Shown: positions 9,328-18,129 of the stretch, one piece after another | How the letters are laid out: each line of letters starts with the position of its first letter | How positions within the stretch are numbered: position 1 is the stretch's first letter | Assembly: GCF_900187965.1 (NCBI RefSeq) | Contig: NZ_FZNL01000003.1 | Span: 62,001-126,000 of the forward strand | Length of the DNA stretch: 64,000 bases | DNA from: Flavobacterium sp. ov086 | GTDB taxonomy: Bacteria; Bacteroidota; Bacteroidia; Flavobacteriales; Flavobacteriaceae | Direction: 5' to 3' | Notes under the pieces: generated by a model | The model's input: the letters and a program-made list of their open reading frames with translations, nothing else | What the model was told of the DNA's origin: nothing | Database searches by the model: none | Translations under genes and position numbers: made by a program

Positions 9328-9451
9328 AAAACAACTTCTCTAATCCAAAATTCAATCTTCTGCGAAATAACTAATTGTAACTATTAACAATTAATCGAAT
9401 TAAGTATCCCAGAAGGTTTAGTAAAAGTTTTTATTAGAAAAGCAATCTGAA

Positions 9452-9492
9452 TTTAATCTTTAGTTATGATATAATCGTAACTAAAGATTAAA
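9452..9492. other. 15-bp perfect hairpin between fibre genes
   Basis: TTTAATCTTTAGTTA at 9452-9466 pairs perfectly with 9478-9492 across an 11-base loop. It lies in the 205-base gap between the first and second tip-protein genes. It may be a terminator or an mRNA stability element. It is AT-rich and has no G/C block, unlike the other terminators in the window. Confidence 0.6.
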
Positions 9493-9532
9493 CATTGATA
9501 ATATGAATATTAATTACGAAAAAACATAAAAA

Positions 9533-11566
9533 ATGAGTGAGTACTCAATTGGAAAAAAAATACTTCTTAACGATGTTGAAGAGATTTCAATATCCGAAGA
9601 AAAAGTACTTGTAAGAGGTACCGATAAAATCATTAAAGAAGTCGATAAAAGCTCTTTTGGTGGTGGTTCGGCTATTTCTGTGACTAAATCAGAATTAGAC
9701 AATCTGATCCAAAATGATTCTTTGATTCCAGGCGCTTATTATATAGTAAGTGGAGTTCATCCAACTTTATATGACGATGGAACTTCTAGCGGAACAACGA
9801 TCCATATAAAAGCTGCAACAACTAATACATTAGAAAAAAATGGTCATGGACAATTTTGGAATCCTAAATATGATCAATTGATCAATGGATTCAATATATG
9901 GAATTCAAAGACTTTTACACTAAATGATGCCGGATATTATGAACAAATATTATCCAGTACTGGAAATAATCCACAAAGTATAGTTATTGATAGTAATGGT
10001 GTTGTTTACACGGCAAATGCAAACCCATACCCAGGAGGAGGCAGTGGTGTTACAAAAATCCTGCCTAATGGAACAAGAATTGATATAGATACATCAACTC
10101 GATCCAGGACAGATAAATTATGTATAGGTTTAGACGATGTTGTTTATATGATAGGGGGTTTTGGAGGAACAGTTTCTAAGCTAGATTCATCTGGTGTTTT
10201 ATCTACATTGGCAGACTTAGGAAGAAATGGTAATGAAGATATATGCGTAGATTCAGTCGGAAATGTATATGTGGCAAATTCCACGTATCAAGATGTTATT
10301 AAAATTTCGCCAAATGGATCCTTCACAATTCATGGAACTTGTGGAAATGGAAATCTTAGCATGTGTTTAGATAACGATTCCAACATATATGTTGCACATG
10401 GAGGTGGTTACGGTATTACAAAAATTTTACCTGATGGAACATCGAGTCTTTTTGCGACACTAGGATCAGGGCCCCAGGATATTTGTTTTTCTAGCTTAAC
10501 TGAAAATTTATATGTTAGTACTAGTACAGGAACAGTAATAAAAATCCAGCCTGATGGAACAACAAGTGTTTTCGCGAAACTAGGAACAGTGTCTACTCCC
10601 TCAAGAGGCCTTTGTTTGGATGCTGAAGGTAATGTTATTGCTCTTAACAATTATACTTCTCGTGTGTTCAAAATAACTCCTGATGGAACATCAACTTTAA
10701 TTTATGATAATCCATCCTTTTACACACCTTTTGCAGTTTGTTCTTCAGGTAATGATTTATATTTTGTAAATATGGATTCAAACAATGTTGTTAAGCTTTC
10801 AACAGATGAACCAGAACAGTCATATTCCATAGGAGATAAAACAATTTGGGGAGGATATTCATGGACAAATAATTCAGGAGCAAAAGGACAAAATTATGAT
10901 CAATTCACATTGTCTTACGATTGGACAAAAGATCAATATAATGAAGATAATTATAACCAGGTTTTAGATATTCTAGAATATGATTATCCTAATGATTGGA
11001 TCTCGCGCAGATATGAAATTGAATCAGGATGTGATGTAATTTATACTAAATCTGATTATGATAATTTTGGTAGAGAATCTGCTATTAAAGCATTTCAATT
11101 TGGCAATTCATTTAATCCTAAATCTTATAAAGGAGTTTCGAATATTACAGTTTCTCACTCTTATTTTGAAAACATAAATTTTGCGGGAAGATATCAAAGA
11201 TCTATAATTCTAAATTCTGCTGAGCAATCAAATTGCACATTTGGGCCAAATACTTATCAGGAATATTTAACTTTTTCCGGAGGATCTAGCCAACAAGGTG
11301 TTGAGTTTAAAAATAATTCGGGACAAACTCAATGCACCTTTAAAGAAGGTTCAAGTTCAGGAGACTATTTTATACCGTCAGATTCAATAATGTCAAATTT
11401 AAGTTTGCTCCAAAACTCAAGTATTACTGATATTTCACCTAATGAAGATTTATTACTTTTTAATCCTTCTATTTTAAAAGAAATATACAATAGACCTGAT
11501 GGCACTACTAAAATCCGCTATTACGATGACGACGATAATCTAGTCATAAACGACATTACTGATTAA
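9533..11566 (+). CDS. fibre/tip protein with NHL-type beta-propeller
   Basis: A 677-residue protein. The N-terminus has EKVLVRGTDKIIKEVDKSSFGG, the same attachment phrase as the previous fibre. Residues about 130-430 form roughly six repeats of about 45 residues, each with a pattern like G-x-P-x-x-I-x-x-D-x-x-G-x-x-Y-V and ending in a K-(I/L)-x-P-D/N-G-T strand, which is typical of NHL/SMP-30-like propellers. The last third (about 430-677) is Asn/Ser/Tyr-rich and irregular with strands, as in beta-helix tips. No signal peptide is present. I infer a receptor-binding tip. A beta-propeller on a phage-type fibre is less usual than a YadA or collar tip. Confidence 0.65.
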   Translation: MSEYSIGKKILLNDVEEISISEEKVLVRGTDKIIKEVDKSSFGGGSAISVTKSELDNLIQNDSLIPGAYYIVSGVHPTLYDDGTSSGTTIHIKAATTNTLEKNGHGQFWNPKYDQLINGFNIWNSKTFTLNDAGYYEQILSSTGNNPQSIVIDSNGVVYTANANPYPGGGSGVTKILPNGTRIDIDTSTRSRTDKLCIGLDDVVYMIGGFGGTVSKLDSSGVLSTLADLGRNGNEDICVDSVGNVYVANSTYQDVIKISPNGSFTIHGTCGNGNLSMCLDNDSNIYVAHGGGYGITKILPDGTSSLFATLGSGPQDICFSSLTENLYVSTSTGTVIKIQPDGTTSVFAKLGTVSTPSRGLCLDAEGNVIALNNYTSRVFKITPDGTSTLIYDNPSFYTPFAVCSSGNDLYFVNMDSNNVVKLSTDEPEQSYSIGDKTIWGGYSWTNNSGAKGQNYDQFTLSYDWTKDQYNEDNYNQVLDILEYDYPNDWISRRYEIESGCDVIYTKSDYDNFGRESAIKAFQFGNSFNPKSYKGVSNITVSHSYFENINFAGRYQRSIILNSAEQSNCTFGPNTYQEYLTFSGGSSQQGVEFKNNSGQTQCTFKEGSSSGDYFIPSDSIMSNLSLLQNSSITDISPNEDLLLFNPSILKEIYNRPDGTTKIRYYDDDDNLVINDITD

Positions 11567-11583
11567 TTAAAAAATACAAGAAA

Positions 11584-13215
11584 ATGACAAAGAAAAAATA
11601 CGGAGTAAGAACCGTAAACGGTAATGAACCTGATCCCGAAACAGGAAACATTAATGTATCAGGCGAAGGTTCACAGAATTTACAACAAACTTTAGATAAC
11701 GGTAATACAGCTGAATATGACGAAGGAAATTCAATAATAGGTTTTTTATATGGTGACTCTAATGATAGAACCGCAGAAATAACAGTTGGAGACGGAACCA
11801 ATAGAGCTAGTTTTACCTCTAATAATTCACAGATTGCAATTACACATGTATCGCCTTCAAATGAATCAGCTATAGGTGCAGATGACGGAAAATTACTTAT
11901 GCGTCAACAGGATTTATCTACACATAAAGCAATAGAATTAAAAATTCCTGCATCTATTTCTAGTTTTACAAACTATAATTTTCCAGAAAAAACAATAGAA
12001 GGTGATTATGATGTAGCTACTACGGATCAAATTAATGTTCCAGTATCTGCTACACAATCAGGAATAGTCAACAATATACCTTTACAAGAATTAGGAGGAG
12101 TAGATAAATCAATACATGGAGTAAATGTAGGTATAGGTAGTAGTACAGGTACTGATAATACTGCTATAGGTGTTGATTCACAAATTACTGTTGGTACTGG
12201 TTCAAGAAATATTTCTTTAGGAGCTAATACTTTAAAATTAAATACAGGGAATGCTTCTACTGCAATAGGATACAATGCTTTATCTAGTAATACCGAAGGT
12301 GGTAGTAATACAGCTATAGGAAGTAGATCATTACAAGCAAATACAACAGGAAGTTGGAATACAGCTGTTGGCCAAGGAACATTGCAGAATAATTTAGTTG
12401 GAAATAATAATGTAGGTGTTGGATCAGCAGCATTATCTGTAAACACAGGTTCATATAATACCGCTATTGGCACAGCAGCTTTAGCTACTAATATATTTGG
12501 TGAACATAATACTGCTATAGGAAATTTTGCTTTAAATAAAAATGTAGGAGTTTCAGGTTCTAATCTTTTTGGGCATAGAAGTACAGCAGTAGGGTCTAAT
12601 TCTATGAGAGAAAACACTACTGGTAATGGAGAAGCTTTTGGTTCTTGGGCTTTATCTGCACAAACTACAGGAAATTGGAATATTGCTTTGGGAAATCAAG
12701 CAGCAAGTGGGATCACAACTGGAAGTAATAATACAATCATTGCAAATGCTGGATTTGTCTCTCCGGGTGGAGGTATAACTACAGGAAATAATAATTTAAT
12801 AGTAGCACAAAATCTAGGTAATACTACAGGAGTAACAACTGGTAACGGAAATACTATTCTAGGTAAAGTAACAGGATTAGCTCCAGCTTTAAATGCTAAT
12901 ATAGTATTATCTGATGGCAATGGTATAATAGGATTAAGAAAAACTGATACCCATCAATTATTAGCCCCTTCATTAACAATAGCATTGATTAATTCAGGTG
13001 GTGACACCAGTTTAGTTACTAAAGCTTACACTGATCAAATTGGCTCAGTAATAAATACAACTACTACAGCTTTGTCAGGTACAACTTTGAATTCAACATA
13101 TCCAAAAGCGATTAGTCTTCGAGTTCATTGCATGAATATTATTGGAGGCGGAGTGATTTATGAGAAATCAAGCTTAGGCTGGATACAATATCCGGCTTCA
13201 GTAGTAGCTCCTTAA
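11584..13215 (+). CDS. second YadA-head-like tail fibre/adhesin
   Basis: A 543-residue paralogue of the protein at 7222. It begins TKKKYGVRTVNGNEPDPETG, an attachment-type start common in fibre tips. It shares SGIVNNIPLQELGG with the first fibre at the point where the beta-roll starts. Residues about 190-440 carry dense YadA-head repeats (NTAIG, NNVGVG, NTAVGQ). The C-terminus again ends with STYPKAI..LRVHCMNI..GWIQY. It begins 17 bases after the propeller gene, so the two are co-transcribed. A strong terminator follows. Having two related fibres plus an unrelated propeller tip suggests alternative receptor-binding modules. Confidence 0.75.
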   Translation: MTKKKYGVRTVNGNEPDPETGNINVSGEGSQNLQQTLDNGNTAEYDEGNSIIGFLYGDSNDRTAEITVGDGTNRASFTSNNSQIAITHVSPSNESAIGADDGKLLMRQQDLSTHKAIELKIPASISSFTNYNFPEKTIEGDYDVATTDQINVPVSATQSGIVNNIPLQELGGVDKSIHGVNVGIGSSTGTDNTAIGVDSQITVGTGSRNISLGANTLKLNTGNASTAIGYNALSSNTEGGSNTAIGSRSLQANTTGSWNTAVGQGTLQNNLVGNNNVGVGSAALSVNTGSYNTAIGTAALATNIFGEHNTAIGNFALNKNVGVSGSNLFGHRSTAVGSNSMRENTTGNGEAFGSWALSAQTTGNWNIALGNQAASGITTGSNNTIIANAGFVSPGGGITTGNNNLIVAQNLGNTTGVTTGNGNTILGKVTGLAPALNANIVLSDGNGIIGLRKTDTHQLLAPSLTIALINSGGDTSLVTKAYTDQIGSVINTTTTALSGTTLNSTYPKAISLRVHCMNIIGGGVIYEKSSLGWIQYPASVVAP

Positions 13216-13266
13216 ATATAATATTGACTTTGTCCAGTTGAATAAAAAGTGTAGTTGGAATCGACT

Positions 13267-13311
13267 AAATAGAAAAACCTGTAAAACATGATTTTACAGG
13301 TTTTTCTATTT
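13267..13311. terminator. 20-bp stem terminator closing the tail module
   Basis: AAATAGAAAAACCTGTAAAA at 13267-13286 pairs with 13292-13311 across a 5-base loop, with A and T tracts at the outer ends. It closes transcription from the fibre gene and could also stop reads from the right. Confidence 0.85.
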
Positions 13312-13527
13312 AAAAATATACCTAAAAGATATTTCCCTTAAACATGATTCCAATAAAATTTTAACCAAAACCAAAACATTTTAAATCAAATTTAAAAGCC
13401 CATCTTCCAATTCATTTTTACATTCGTGTTAGTAACAAATTCAAAACAAATAAACAATCTCAATGTAACAAAACTTAAAAAAAAGTACTTATACAACAAA
13501 ATAAATAGCAATTTTCTTTCAATATTC

Positions 13528-13557
13528 TTGTTTTACGCAAGGATATTGATAGTTTTG
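13528..13557 (+). promoter_or_regulatory. Bacteroidota-type promoter for the metzincin lipoprotein gene
   Basis: TTG at 13528-13530 and TAGTTTTG at 13550-13557 with a 19-base spacer fit the Bacteroidota consensus (TTG at -33, TAnnTTTG at -7). The start codon is 40 bases further on. Apart from this and the terminator, the 381-base gap at 13216-13596 holds nothing I can support. Confidence 0.7.
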
Positions 13558-13596
13558 CGTTTTAGAATTAAACCCCAAATTTAACCCCAAAACCTT

Positions 13597-14841
13597 ATGA
13601 GAAAACCCATTTCTTATTTTCTATCTTTTGCACTTTTCGCAGGAGTCCTTATTGGATGCAGCGATGACTCAAAAGACGAAAATTACAATCCTACGTATTT
13701 GTCGAGTATTGACGCAACAAATTTACCTGCAGGTAATAAACCAATGACCATGTTCGAAGACAGCGAAAGTTCTGCGAGAATGTACGATAACAAAGACCGC
13801 TGGTTTCGTGTCAATCAACCCATGCAAGTGATCCAGAAAGGAAAAGATTCTGTACAAATTTCCCTTTATTCTCCCGTTGGACTTACAGATGTAAAAGTCT
13901 ATGCAAAATTACCTAACTATGACAAACGATTTGTAGTCCTTGAATTTACAAAAGTTCCGGCTTTTCATCGTTCGTTTCACCAACTTCCGTTAGTTAACGG
14001 AAAACATGATTATAAATTAGAAGATGGTAAAACGGTAACCATTGACAAAATCAACGGATTCTCGTCTGGTGCAATCCAGTTTTCGGTAGAATCGAGTGAT
14101 CCTTTATTCGAAAAATTCAAAAAGATCAAATCAAATCGATTAGTACAATTCAGCACGCAGTACCACCTTAATAATCCTGCTGATGATCCTAATAAATTTT
14201 TACCAATGAATCCTGTTTTGGCCAAAGAAGCCATTACAATGATTATCAATTATTCGTATGCGATAAGTCATCCTTTGTATTATGATACATTTATGAATTT
14301 TGATCGTTTCAAAAAAGAGCAGGCAGCAACAGCCGGAACTGCTACAGTTAATGGTGCATTGAACTGGCACGGAAATGTTGAAGATGATGCTGCAAACGGT
14401 GTTTATGATTATCTGACCAAAGCTCAAATTGAAACTGCTTATAATACCTACATCGATAACCGAACTTTGAATATGGCTATGGTTGGCGGAGGTTCGGCTT
14501 GGGGCGGTGGCGCATTAGCTTCTCAATGGGAATCTGGTTATGTAACCGGACATTGGAAAGGCGAAATGTCTGTTTGGTCACACGAATATTCTCATCACAG
14601 TGGTTATAGTCACACCAGTAATTTAGCTAATAGTGGCGAAGGCGGCGGTCAGCAGGAAATGTTAACCGAGTTTTATAAATATCTGATTTACTTAAATGAT
14701 TTACCTTTTATCGATCCTGAGATATTAAAAACGTATACAAAAACGGCTTATTTGACCGGTACTTACAAAAAACCTGTCTTTACTATTAATCCTAAAAATT
14801 CGTTTTTATTAAAATATAAAGGAGAAGGAAAATGGAAATAA
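13597..14841 (+). CDS. metzincin-type zinc metalloprotease lipoprotein
   Basis: A 414-residue lipoprotein precursor: the N-terminus MRKPISYFLSFALFAGVLIG ends in a lipobox with Cys21, followed by an acidic spacer (SDDSKDE) typical of surface-exported Flavobacterium lipoproteins. The catalytic site is H329-E-Y-S-H333-H-S-G336-Y-S-H339, an exact HExxHxxGxxH metzincin zinc-binding motif. Another helix follows with QQEMLTEFY. The family is not one I can name. It is probably anchored in the outer membrane facing outward. The start of a second lipoprotein gene follows 14 bases after its stop, so the pair are probably one operon. It has its own promoter upstream and is unlikely to belong to the tail module. 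Confidence 0.75.
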   Translation: MRKPISYFLSFALFAGVLIGCSDDSKDENYNPTYLSSIDATNLPAGNKPMTMFEDSESSARMYDNKDRWFRVNQPMQVIQKGKDSVQISLYSPVGLTDVKVYAKLPNYDKRFVVLEFTKVPAFHRSFHQLPLVNGKHDYKLEDGKTVTIDKINGFSSGAIQFSVESSDPLFEKFKKIKSNRLVQFSTQYHLNNPADDPNKFLPMNPVLAKEAITMIINYSYAISHPLYYDTFMNFDRFKKEQAATAGTATVNGALNWHGNVEDDAANGVYDYLTKAQIETAYNTYIDNRTLNMAMVGGGSAWGGGALASQWESGYVTGHWKGEMSVWSHEYSHHSGYSHTSNLANSGEGGGQQEMLTEFYKYLIYLNDLPFIDPEILKTYTKTAYLTGTYKKPVFTINPKNSFLLKYKGEGKWK

Positions 14842-14855
14842 ACCACAAAACTATC

Positions 14856-15863
14856 ATGAACAAAATACTTTTTTTTATAGCATTACTTTGCCTTTTTACC
14901 AATTGCAGCAAAGATGACAATCAGAACGATAATTCTTCGCAATACAATTATTACTACCCAACCGACGAAGCTTCAATAACTGCAAGCAAAATTGGCGACG
15001 GAACAGGAACTTTTGATCCTAAAGGAATTACAATCTCAAACAACAAATTGTACGTTTGTAATGGTGATGTTCTTGAAATTTTTGATGCTCTGACTTCGGC
15101 ACATTTAAAAACAATTACGACTTACACAAAAGGAACAACGACAATTCCGTTTACCAAACTTTCTTCGGTTAGTATTGATAAAGGTCGTATTTATATCGGA
15201 AGCGTTGATTCCAGACTTTTTGTAATGGACGAAACTACAAATGCCGGAATCAATACGGTTGGAAACGGGCAATGGTGGACAACTTTTGTGCACGTTTTTG
15301 GAGTTGTCGTAAAAGACGGATTAGTATTTGTAAAAGAAAAAAACACTACAATTAAAGTTTTTGAAACCACACAAATCACTGAAACCAGTAACTGGGATTT
15401 AAAACCAATTGCGATGTTAAACACCTTAAACGGTTACGATCAGGTGTATTCTTTGGATGTTGAAGCCGGAAATTTAGTAGTTGCCGGAAGAGATGCTAAA
15501 AGCTATTTGTATTACAGTATTGCTGCTATTAAAGCCAACGCTGCGGCATCGTTGACAAAACCAATGGAGCCAACAAATACTACTTTTGATGCAAAACCTA
15601 TTGCAATCAGTTTTAGTAAAGATTGGGCCATTACATCAGAAAATATCGGAGCTTTAAATTATTTACGCCTTTATCCTAAAGCTGAATTTCTGGATAAAAA
15701 ATACACCGCAAGAGTTAATGCTTCTGATATTATGGGACAAAATCCATTTGGAACAATTGTTAGTACAGCACAACTTAATGATCGTCTTTTCTTGTCTGAC
15801 AATACAAACCAAAAAATTAGAATTATTAAGCTAAATCAATCTGCAATTACAGAACATAAATAG
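14856..15863 (+). CDS. beta-propeller lipoprotein
   Basis: The ATG at 14856 is chosen because it gives a clean lipoprotein signal (MNKILFFIALLCLFTNC with Cys17), while the earlier ATG at 14832 would add eight polar residues and overlap the previous gene. The mature 319 residues show repeated strand units (ITISNNKLYVCNGDVLEIFD, SVDSRLFVMDE, FVKEKNTTIKVFE, LVVAGRDAKSYLYY), as in beta-propeller proteins of the NHL/LVIVD type. It lies 14 bases behind the metzincin lipoprotein gene and may bind a partner or substrate of that protease. There is no catalytic motif. A terminator follows. Confidence 0.7.
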   Translation: MNKILFFIALLCLFTNCSKDDNQNDNSSQYNYYYPTDEASITASKIGDGTGTFDPKGITISNNKLYVCNGDVLEIFDALTSAHLKTITTYTKGTTTIPFTKLSSVSIDKGRIYIGSVDSRLFVMDETTNAGINTVGNGQWWTTFVHVFGVVVKDGLVFVKEKNTTIKVFETTQITETSNWDLKPIAMLNTLNGYDQVYSLDVEAGNLVVAGRDAKSYLYYSIAAIKANAAASLTKPMEPTNTTFDAKPIAISFSKDWAITSENIGALNYLRLYPKAEFLDKKYTARVNASDIMGQNPFGTIVSTAQLNDRLFLSDNTNQKIRIIKLNQSAITEHK

Positions 15864-15889
15864 ACTTAATTCTATAGTTTTCAATACTC

Positions 15890-15921
15890 AAAAGGGAATA
15901 GTTTCAATACTATTCCCTTTT
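15890..15921 (+). terminator. terminator after the lipoprotein operon
   Basis: AAAAGGGAATAGT at 15890-15902 pairs with 15909-15921 across a 6-base loop, followed by TTTTATTTT. A standard Rho-independent terminator. Confidence 0.85.
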
Positions 15922-16035
15922 TATTTTAAAGCAATTACCAAAACACATCTTTACAAAACTTCGATAATTATAAATGCAGAATTAAAAATAAACAGTAACT
16001 TTTCATACTTTTTGTAGTCAAATAGCCAAAAACCA

Positions 16036-16914
16036 ATGACAACAGATATCATAGAACTAAATGACTTTATTGTTTTAATCGAACAATCCAACACCTCTAA
16101 AACTTTTGTTCAGAAGTGTGAAATTGATGGCGATGCTGTTGGTTTTGCCTTTTATGGTTCGGGAAATGTCGAACTGGAAATCAAACATAACAATCAAACC
16201 AAATATCTAACGAATACAACGGGTTTGGCAATTTGTTTTTTCGGAAATCAAAAAGTAGAATTCGCCCATAAAATAGAACCCAACAAACCTTTGCAATCGA
16301 TCAGTATTTTTACCAAACCCCAAAAACTCCATTCTTTACCACAAGCCGAAAAAGAAATCTTCGAAAATTATCTTCCGGAATTATTACATCCAAAAGAGCA
16401 TTTTGTCGAAGGCCCATCCTTTTATATGACACTCGAAATGCAATTGGCGATTCAGAAAATCTTCAATACTACGTATACGGGAAACACGAGATTGTTGTTT
16501 TTAAAAAGTCAAATCAATGAATTATTGGCACATTTCTATGCCCTTTTATCCACAGGAACAAAAATTGACTTTTCAGAAATAGACAAAAACAAATTGTATA
16601 AAGCCAAAGAAATTGTCACGACCAGTTATTCAAAACCACCATCGATTACCCAATTATCTAAAATGGTAGGCTTGAATAGTAATAAACTAAAAAAGAATTT
16701 CAAAGAACTTTTCGGAATTCCTGTTTTTAAATATGTACAGGAAGAACGACTTCATAAAGCTTATGAACTACTCCGCGAAAGCGAAAAAACAGTACAAGAA
16801 TCAGCTTGGGAAGTGGGTTACGAAAGCTTAAGTTCGTTTTCGAATGCCTTTCATAAAAAATTCGGAATGCGTCCCAATGAAGTTCGGCAACAATTCCTTT
16901 CAAACAAATCTTAA
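16036..16914 (+). CDS. AraC-family transcriptional regulator
   Basis: A 292-residue regulator with an N-terminal ligand-sensing half (strands then helices) and a C-terminal AraC/XylS double helix-turn-helix (about 195-288). The first HTH reads PSITQLSKMVGLNSNKLKK and the second is in ESAWEVGYESLSSFSNAFHK, followed by the family signature FHKKFGMRPNEVR. It probably controls the NmrA-like reductase gene 72 bases downstream, an arrangement often seen for stress-responsive reductases. The inducer cannot be read from the sequence. The 172 bases upstream hold only the terminator and a weak -7-like TACTTTTTG. Confidence 0.85.
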   Translation: MTTDIIELNDFIVLIEQSNTSKTFVQKCEIDGDAVGFAFYGSGNVELEIKHNNQTKYLTNTTGLAICFFGNQKVEFAHKIEPNKPLQSISIFTKPQKLHSLPQAEKEIFENYLPELLHPKEHFVEGPSFYMTLEMQLAIQKIFNTTYTGNTRLLFLKSQINELLAHFYALLSTGTKIDFSEIDKNKLYKAKEIVTTSYSKPPSITQLSKMVGLNSNKLKKNFKELFGIPVFKYVQEERLHKAYELLRESEKTVQESAWEVGYESLSSFSNAFHKKFGMRPNEVRQQFLSNKS

Positions 16915-16986
16915 TTCTTTTCAGACAAATGATTCTTTTTTAATGGTTGCAACTTTGTATCAGTAATCAATTAAAAAACTATTGTC

Positions 16987-17814
16987 ATGAACAAAAAGAA
17001 AATTTTAGTCTTGGGATCCAACGGAAAAACAGGACGCAGAGTAGTCGAAAGATTAGAACAAGTAGAGAATATCGAAATTCGTTTAGGTTCCCGAAATGAG
17101 AAAATTCCTTTTGATTGGGAAAAACCACAAACCTGGGAAGCAGTTCTTCAGGATATAGATTCGGTTTACATTACTTTTCAACCCGATTTAGCCATTCCAT
17201 CGGCAGAAGATTCAATTGAGAATTTCACCCGTCTTGCCACAAAATTAGGCGTACAAAAAATGGTTTTACTTTCTGGAAGAGGCGAAAAAGAAGCGCAACT
17301 TTGTGAGGAAATGGTAAAACAAAATGCCAAAAACTGGACAATTGTTCAGGCAAGCTGGTTCAATCAAAACTTTAGCGAAAGCATCTTTTTAGATCCTATC
17401 TTAGCTGGAATCGTAGCTTTACCAAGAGCAGAAGCATTGGAACCTTTTACTGATGCCGATGATATTGCCGATGTCGTTACAGCAGTACTATTAGACGACA
17501 AACACAACGGACAAACCTATGAATTAACTGGCCCGAAACTTCTAACTTTTAAACAAGTCATTAAAGAAATCGCTGAGGTTACTGGTCGAAATATTACTTT
17601 TCAATCTTTAAGTTTAGAAGAATACAACCAAATGTTAGTGGAATATCAAGTTCCGGAAGATCATATTTGGCTCGTAAATTACCTTTTCGAACAAGTATTA
17701 GACGGACGAAATTCAACTATAACTTCAGACATCGAAAAAGTTCTGGGAAGAAAAGCAAAAGATTTTTCCGCTTACGCGAAAGAAACAGCCCAAACCGGAA
17801 TCTGGAATTCTTGA
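16987..17814 (+). CDS. NmrA-like NAD(P)-binding oxidoreductase
   Basis: A 275-residue protein with an N-terminal Rossmann motif ILVLGSNGKTGRRVVERL (GxxGxTGR type) and a C-terminal substrate half, matching the NmrA/QOR-like atypical short-chain reductase family (usual length 250-300). These proteins sense or reduce quinones or NAD(P), acting in the cytoplasm. The catalytic Tyr/Lys pair of classical short-chain dehydrogenases is not visible, as expected in this branch. It lies directly behind an AraC regulator that probably controls it. Confidence 0.8.
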   Translation: MNKKKILVLGSNGKTGRRVVERLEQVENIEIRLGSRNEKIPFDWEKPQTWEAVLQDIDSVYITFQPDLAIPSAEDSIENFTRLATKLGVQKMVLLSGRGEKEAQLCEEMVKQNAKNWTIVQASWFNQNFSESIFLDPILAGIVALPRAEALEPFTDADDIADVVTAVLLDDKHNGQTYELTGPKLLTFKQVIKEIAEVTGRNITFQSLSLEEYNQMLVEYQVPEDHIWLVNYLFEQVLDGRNSTITSDIEKVLGRKAKDFSAYAKETAQTGIWNS

Positions 17815-17861
17815 AATCATTAGCTACGAAGGCACAAAAGGCACGAAGTTTAATTTGTTTT

Positions 17862-17967
17862 TTGTCATTTCGACGAGAGGGAGAAATCACACTAGTAATT
17901 CGACAAAGATTAGCAATTGCAACGGCAGAGTTTCGTGTGTGATTTCTCCCTTCGGTCGAAATGACAA
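17862..17967. repeat. dispersed hairpin repeat with ATTTCGAC/GAGAAAT arms
   Basis: A left arm at 17862-17892 (TTGTCATTTCGACGAGAGGG and on through GAGAAATCACAC) is nearly the complement of a right arm at 17937-17967. Half of a related unit recurs near 43394-43432. It lies in the 315-base gap behind the reductase gene, which holds no other gene. It has the form of a non-coding MITE-like repeat. Confidence 0.75.
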
Positions 17968-18074
17968 GATTGTGATTACTTTATAAAATCCTTACACAAT
18001 CAATCATTCACACAAAAACAAAAAACCGCATAAATACGTCCAATCCGTCCAATCCGCGGGCCATACAAACAAAA

Positions 18075-18103
18075 AAAAGCTTGTCTATTATAGACAAGCT
18101 TTT
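18075..18103. terminator. bidirectional terminator between convergent genes
   Basis: AAAAGCTTGTCTA (18075-18087) and its complement (18091-18103) enclose a 3-base loop. It lies between the reductase gene (plus) and the MFS gene (minus), and T tracts occur on both sides. Confidence 0.8.
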
Positions 18104-18129
18104 CTATTTTTAAACGAAATATTCTTCGC

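Noticed and set aside
12027..12617. A 196-codon minus-strand frame opposite the second YadA-like fibre
   Set aside because: The same mirror effect of repeated NTAIG codons; the plus-strand frame is clearly the gene.
1..13215. A complete prophage
   Set aside because: No integrase, capsid, terminase or endolysin gene is in the window, so completeness cannot be claimed.
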